Of a stretch of DNA of 31,493 bases, positions 27,812-31,493 are shown in pieces. A model generated the notes under the pieces. That model ran no database searches, had not been told where the DNA came from, and saw only the letters and a list, made by a program, of their open reading frames with translations. Made by a program: the position numbers and the translations under genes. Source of the stretch: a virus; IMG/VR virus record IMGVR_UViG_3300033148_006747, positions 1 to 31,493 of that record; one strand, given 5' to 3'. Numbering within the stretch: position 1 is the stretch's first letter; the number at the start of each line of letters is the position of its first letter.

Positions 27812-30190
27812 TCAGGTTTCGTCCAATTTGCGCCAGATGGTACCCTCAGGGGTATCCACAAGCTCAATGCCCATATCCCGAAGCTGATTACGTATAGTAT
27901 CAGCAGTATCCCAATCCTTTTTCTTTCGGGCGGTCTCTCTTTCTTTGATCAAGGCCATGATTTCCTCGCTTATTTGGTGTGGTTCCAGATGCATCACACC
28001 CAGGACGGTATTGATTCGCTCAAGTGCTTTGAGCGTTTTTGTTTTATCATCTTGGGAGAGGCCGTGGCGGTCCATTATACGATTAATCTGTCTCATAAAA
28101 TGGAAGAGAGAGGCAAGACCTGCGGCTATATTCATATCGTCGTCCATGGCCTCTGTGAACCCATGGCGCAGATCATAGATAAGCTGGTCAATTTCCTGAT
28201 TCGGGGGGGCTTCGGCACAGAAATGCAATTTTTGGACAAAGCTGTCTAAATGGGCCAAGGTGTTTTTGACTGAATCCAGTTTTGCCCAAGAAAATATGAG
28301 GGGCTTGCGATAGTGACGACTCATGAGGAAATAACGCACTTCTCTGCCTGTGTAGCCCTCTTTTAGAATATCTCTCAAAAGGAGTAAGTCAGGGGCTTGC
28401 GAGTCGGCCCCTTTATTGTTGTTCACCGTCACCAATTCATTATGCAGCCAAAATTGGGCTGGTGGGCTGCCACTTAAGGCCTTGTTGATGGCTATGGCAT
28501 TTTCATGGTGAGGAAATATAAGCTCCACGCCACTGGTATGTATATCATAGGTCTCACCAGCAAATTTCCGTGCAATGGCAGAACACTCTAGATGCCAGCT
28601 GGGTCTTACGTTGCCCCAAGGGGTCTGATAAAAGATCCCTTTTTTCAACTCATTTAAGGTAGACCTTTTTAGTAATGTGAAGTCCCTAGGATTGTCCTTC
28701 TCATATTGATCTAAATCTACGGTTTTACCCAGTTGAATCTTGTCAAGATCGATCTTTGAAAGGTTTCCATATCCCTTTGCACGAGATATGTCAAAATAGA
28801 TGGAGCGGAACTTTTCGTAAGCAAGGCCCTTTTCCACAAGCTTTTTAGTCAGGGAGATCATCTCGTCAACATGATCAGAGGCCTTTGGATAGTGGGTCGC
28901 CTTTTTGATGTTGAGTTTATCCAGGTCTTCCATGAAGGCCTTATAATAACCCTCTGTATACTCCTTTAGCGACATATCGGCCTTTTCTGCTCCCTCAATT
29001 GTGCGGTCGTCCAGGTCTGTGACATTCATAATATAAATGACCTTGAATCCCTTGAACTCCAGGTAGCGTCTCAATAGATCTGCAAACACAAACCTCCTGC
29101 ACTGCCCCAGGTTGATTAATTGGCAGAGGGTTGGGCCGCAGGAATAGATAGTCACCTGGTTTTCCTCCAGGGGTATAAATTCTTCTTTCTTGCGAGTGAG
29201 CGTGTTGTAAAAACGTATGCCGGAGGTCTTTTTTACAGTGAACAGGGGGGTACTCAGATATCGCTCGCCTCCGTCAGGCAAGACCACCACAATGCGGCCC
29301 TTGTCCATTTCAGCAGCAAGCCGCAACGCTGCTGCCATGGCTGCTCCGGAACTCATACCAACGAACACCCCCTCTTTTTTTGCCAGTTCCCTGGCCGTAT
29401 GAAAGGCCTCTTCATCATCAATATGAATTATTCGGTCCAGAAGCTCTCGCTGAAAAATCCCGGGTTGATAAGACTCTTTCATGTTTTTGAGGCCTTGAAT
29501 CTTATGGCCCAAGTAGGGTTCCACCCCTACCACCTGTATACGTGGGTTGAGTTCCTTAAGACGACGAGCAATCCCCATAAGCGTACCAGTGGTTCCCATG
29601 GTCGCCATGGCCACATCCAACTGCCCCTGAGTTTGCTTCCATATCTCCATGGCCGTCCCGTGGTAATGGGCCTTCCAATTGGCCTCATTGTTGAATTGAT
29701 CTGCCAGCCAATACCTATGAGGCTCTTCACGTACCAGTTTGTAAACATATTCAATGGCCCCGTCAGTGCTAAGCCGTGCAGGGGTGAAGCGAATTTCAGC
29801 GCCCATGGCCTTGAGGATCTTGACCCTTTCTTGGCTTACGGACTCGGACATGACCAGTAGGATCCGGTAGCCTTTGACTGCAGCCACCAGGGCAAGACCG
29901 ATACCAGTGTTTCCGCTTGTGGCCTCAAGGATGATTTTATCTTTAGTAAGCTCGCCTCTTTTTTCAGCTTCTTCGATCATATAAAGGGCAGGCCTGTCTT
30001 TTACCGATCCGCCCGGGTTGAAGCACTCCAATTTGGCCAGGATTTGCACTTGACTATTGGTAGCCAGCTTTTGAATCGGGACAAGAGGGGTATTCCCAAT
30101 CAGGTCCAAGATGTTGTCGAACTTTTTGGCCATGTAATGCAGCTCTCCGTCAAAGTTAAGCCTGTCACTATATCCAACCATTTGGTTCAT
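27812..30190 (-). CDS. Cysteine synthase fused to a degenerate cysteinyl-tRNA synthetase-like domain
   Basis: A 792-residue two-domain protein. Residues ~20-320 are cysteine synthase (O-acetylserine sulfhydrylase, PLP-dependent): IGNTPLV, the PLP lysine Lys64 in NPGGSVKDR, the phosphate loop MGTTGTLMG, and SSGAA near the end. Residues ~325-792 align with CysRS, for example YLEFKGFKVIYIMNVTDLDD and REVRYFLMSRHYRKPLIFS. But HIGH is INLGQCR, KMSKS is replaced by NNNKGADSQAPD, and the fourth zinc ligand in FPHHENE is Ala (FPHHENA). Cys351, Cys536 and His561 remain. The second part is probably not a working synthetase. Met20 (30133) is an alternative start closer to the usual CysK N-terminus. A normal cysS should exist elsewhere. 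Confidence 0.9.
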   Translation of the reverse strand: MNQMVGYSDRLNFDGELHYMAKKFDNILDLIGNTPLVPIQKLATNSQVQILAKLECFNPGGSVKDRPALYMIEEAEKRGELTKDKIILEATSGNTGIGLALVAAVKGYRILLVMSESVSQERVKILKAMGAEIRFTPARLSTDGAIEYVYKLVREEPHRYWLADQFNNEANWKAHYHGTAMEIWKQTQGQLDVAMATMGTTGTLMGIARRLKELNPRIQVVGVEPYLGHKIQGLKNMKESYQPGIFQRELLDRIIHIDDEEAFHTARELAKKEGVFVGMSSGAAMAAALRLAAEMDKGRIVVVLPDGGERYLSTPLFTVKKTSGIRFYNTLTRKKEEFIPLEENQVTIYSCGPTLCQLINLGQCRRFVFADLLRRYLEFKGFKVIYIMNVTDLDDRTIEGAEKADMSLKEYTEGYYKAFMEDLDKLNIKKATHYPKASDHVDEMISLTKKLVEKGLAYEKFRSIYFDISRAKGYGNLSKIDLDKIQLGKTVDLDQYEKDNPRDFTLLKRSTLNELKKGIFYQTPWGNVRPSWHLECSAIARKFAGETYDIHTSGVELIFPHHENAIAINKALSGSPPAQFWLHNELVTVNNNKGADSQAPDLLLLRDILKEGYTGREVRYFLMSRHYRKPLIFSWAKLDSVKNTLAHLDSFVQKLHFCAEAPPNQEIDQLIYDLRHGFTEAMDDDMNIAAGLASLFHFMRQINRIMDRHGLSQDDKTKTLKALERINTVLGVMHLEPHQISEEIMALIKERETARKKKDWDTADTIRNQLRDMGIELVDTPEGTIWRKLDET

Positions 30191-30285
30191 TTCAATTTAT
30201 TTTTCCCTTGTAGGTAGCCCACCTGAAAAGGGAATATTTTCTTAAGATAATACATGTCTTGCTTGCTTAAGGAAAAGACTGTTTG

Positions 30286-30314
30286 TTGACCGCAGGATGG
30301 AATCCTGTTAGGTT
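30286..30314 (+). promoter_or_regulatory. Possible promoter with overlapping palindrome upstream of the epimerase
   Basis: TTGACC (30286-30291) is a good -35 and TAGGTT (30309-30314) a weak -10, 17 bases apart. The spacer contains CAGGAT-GGA-ATCCTG, a perfect 6-bp inverted repeat that could be an operator. The fit of the -10 is poor, so this is tentative. Confidence 0.3.
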
Positions 30315-30340
30315 CGTATCAAAAACTGGGGAGGGAAGTT

Positions 30341-31303
30341 ATGAAAATTATGGTTACAGGTGGAGCGGGGTTTATTGGGTCAAATGTGGTAGATGGATAT
30401 ATTAAGGAAGGACATCAAGTCGTAGTTGTTGACAATCTGTCCAGTGGCACCAGAGAAAACGTACCCCCGGAAGCCACATTTTATGAGGTGGATATTCGCT
30501 CCTCTGAAATGCAGCGTATCTTTGAAAAGGAAAAACCAGACATTCTGAACCATCACGCTGCCCAGATCAGCGTCCCTGAGTCCGTGACCGATCCCCTGTT
30601 TGATGCAGATGTGAACATCAAAGGATTCCTTAACCTGCTTGAATGCTCTGTGGGCCATAGGGTTCGAAAGGTGATATTCATATCCTCGGGAGGCGCCATT
30701 TATGGGGAGGCCACGGAATATCCCACCTCAGAACATTACCCGCCCCAGCCCTTATCGCCTTATGCGGTAAGTAAGTTTTGCTCCGAAAAATACCTGGCAT
30801 ACTACAAACACCAGTATGGGATCGAATATACCACACTGCGGTATTCGAATATTTACGGGCCGAGGCAGATTAGGCATGGAGAGGCCGGTGTGGTGGCCAT
30901 TTTTATGGACAATTTAATAAATGAACAGCCATCGGTCCTTTACCACTTCCAAGACGACCCTGAGGGTATGGTCCGGGATTATTGCTATGTGGGCGATGTG
31001 GTGGAGGCCAATCTAAGGGCCTTAGAGGCAGGGGATGGAGATTATTTTAATATCGGGACAGGCGTTGAGACCAGAACCCTTGAGCTATATAAACTCATAT
31101 TTGGGACCTTCAAGAAATTTGGCAGAGATGTTCCGAATGAATTGGCCATACCCAAGCGAGAGCTGGCCCGGCCAGGGGACTTAACCAGGAGCTGCCTTCG
31201 GGTGGAAAAGGCAAAAGCCATATTGGGGTGGGAACCGAAAACCTCCCTTGGCAAGGGTCTTGAGAAAACCCTTGAATGGCGGTTGGGTATGGAAATGGGT
31301 TAA
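30341..31303 (+). CDS. NAD-dependent epimerase/dehydratase (UDP-glucose 4-epimerase-like)
   Basis: A 320-residue extended short-chain dehydrogenase. It has the NAD-binding TGGAGFIG (6-13), DNLSSG, the catalytic Ser in FISSGG (near 115) and the Y-x-x-x-K pair Tyr141/Lys145 in PYAVSK. LRYSNIYGPRQ and the later VRDYCYVGDV motif are those of GalE-like sugar epimerases. It would interconvert nucleotide sugars for the cell envelope. Exact substrate is not decided; galE is not claimed. GGGAGGG lies just before the ATG. It is transcribed away from the cysteine synthase fusion gene. Confidence 0.9.
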   Translation: MKIMVTGGAGFIGSNVVDGYIKEGHQVVVVDNLSSGTRENVPPEATFYEVDIRSSEMQRIFEKEKPDILNHHAAQISVPESVTDPLFDADVNIKGFLNLLECSVGHRVRKVIFISSGGAIYGEATEYPTSEHYPPQPLSPYAVSKFCSEKYLAYYKHQYGIEYTTLRYSNIYGPRQIRHGEAGVVAIFMDNLINEQPSVLYHFQDDPEGMVRDYCYVGDVVEANLRALEAGDGDYFNIGTGVETRTLELYKLIFGTFKKFGRDVPNELAIPKRELARPGDLTRSCLRVEKAKAILGWEPKTSLGKGLEKTLEWRLGMEMG

Positions 31304-31493
31304 AAAGGACGCTATATAACCGTGGATTCAGAGGGAGTGGGGCAGTGGGATGACGGCATGGGGTGAAAGTGGATTTCGGTTTTAATCTCTTAGGGTTGAA
31401 TTCCCCGCCGCTTGCGGCGTAAACTGAGGGTGTGAGTGAATATGTTCATAAGAGTCATAATGTAACAGTCCTGATCTATCATTTGGTTTTTCC
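31304..31493. other. Right-edge non-coding sequence with a GC hairpin
   Basis: No gene is seen. CGCCGC-TT-GCGGCG (31406-31419) is a perfect 6-bp hairpin preceded by GAATTCCC. It looks like a host REP-type element more than a terminator, since no T-run follows. Confidence 0.5.

Noticed and set aside
29120-29860. 246-codon plus-strand frame
   Set aside because: Antisense of the cysteine synthase domain; composition follows the real gene.
1-31493. CRISPR array
   Set aside because: No regularly spaced repeats with unique spacers were seen. The only tandem repeat is the 14-bp pair at 10691.

Overview
The window is most of a prophage plus its right-hand host flank. About 25.4 kb (1-25433) is a block of phage genes nearly all on the minus strand. 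It is followed by a 3' fragment of a tRNA-Ser gene (25685-25747), which marks the attachment-site scar, and then by ordinary chromosomal genes. The host looks like a deltaproteobacterium (Desulfobacterota, sulfate-reducer type). This is inferred from the gene style, the cysteine synthase/CysRS-like fusion and the small GC-rich palindromes. No rRNA or marker gene fixes the species. The integrase, repressor and lysis genes are not in the window. They should lie beyond the left edge, where an intact tRNA-Ser is also expected.

The phage genes read right to left. Replication comes first: an SF3 (D5/P4-type) helicase (23805-25433) and a zinc-finger/Toprim primase (22530-23591), separated by an AT-rich gap with repeated GGACCTTA octamers. 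Next is a structured non-coding stretch (22213-22529), then a SLOG-family protein, a phosphoribosyltransferase fused to a terminase small subunit, a basic unknown protein and a GpA-type large terminase. After three small genes, one with a helix-turn-helix, come the head genes: gpW-like connector, lambda-type portal, and a fused prohead protease/HK97-type capsid gene that has a strong internal start. The tail genes follow: decoration-like protein, terminator, tube, chaperones G and G-T joined by a -1 frameshift at A_AAA_AAC, a completion-like protein, tape measure, a DUF2460-like protein, an L-like protein with a LamG insertion, an NlpC/P60 hydrolase, a J-like tip protein, a collar/fibre protein and small distal genes. 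This is the gene set of a lambda-like, long non-contractile-tailed phage.

The host flank holds a radical SAM gene overlapping a small cysteine-rich gene, a DUF3135-like gene, a cysteine synthase fused to a CysRS-like domain that lacks the class I catalytic motifs, and an NAD-dependent sugar epimerase.

The strongest novelties are the PRTase-TerS fusion beside a SLOG gene, the CysK/pseudo-CysRS fusion, the LamG domain inserted into a tail-L protein, the programmed frameshift, and the nested capsid start. Everything was read by eye from sequence. Family names come from motifs and remembered family patterns, not from database searches.
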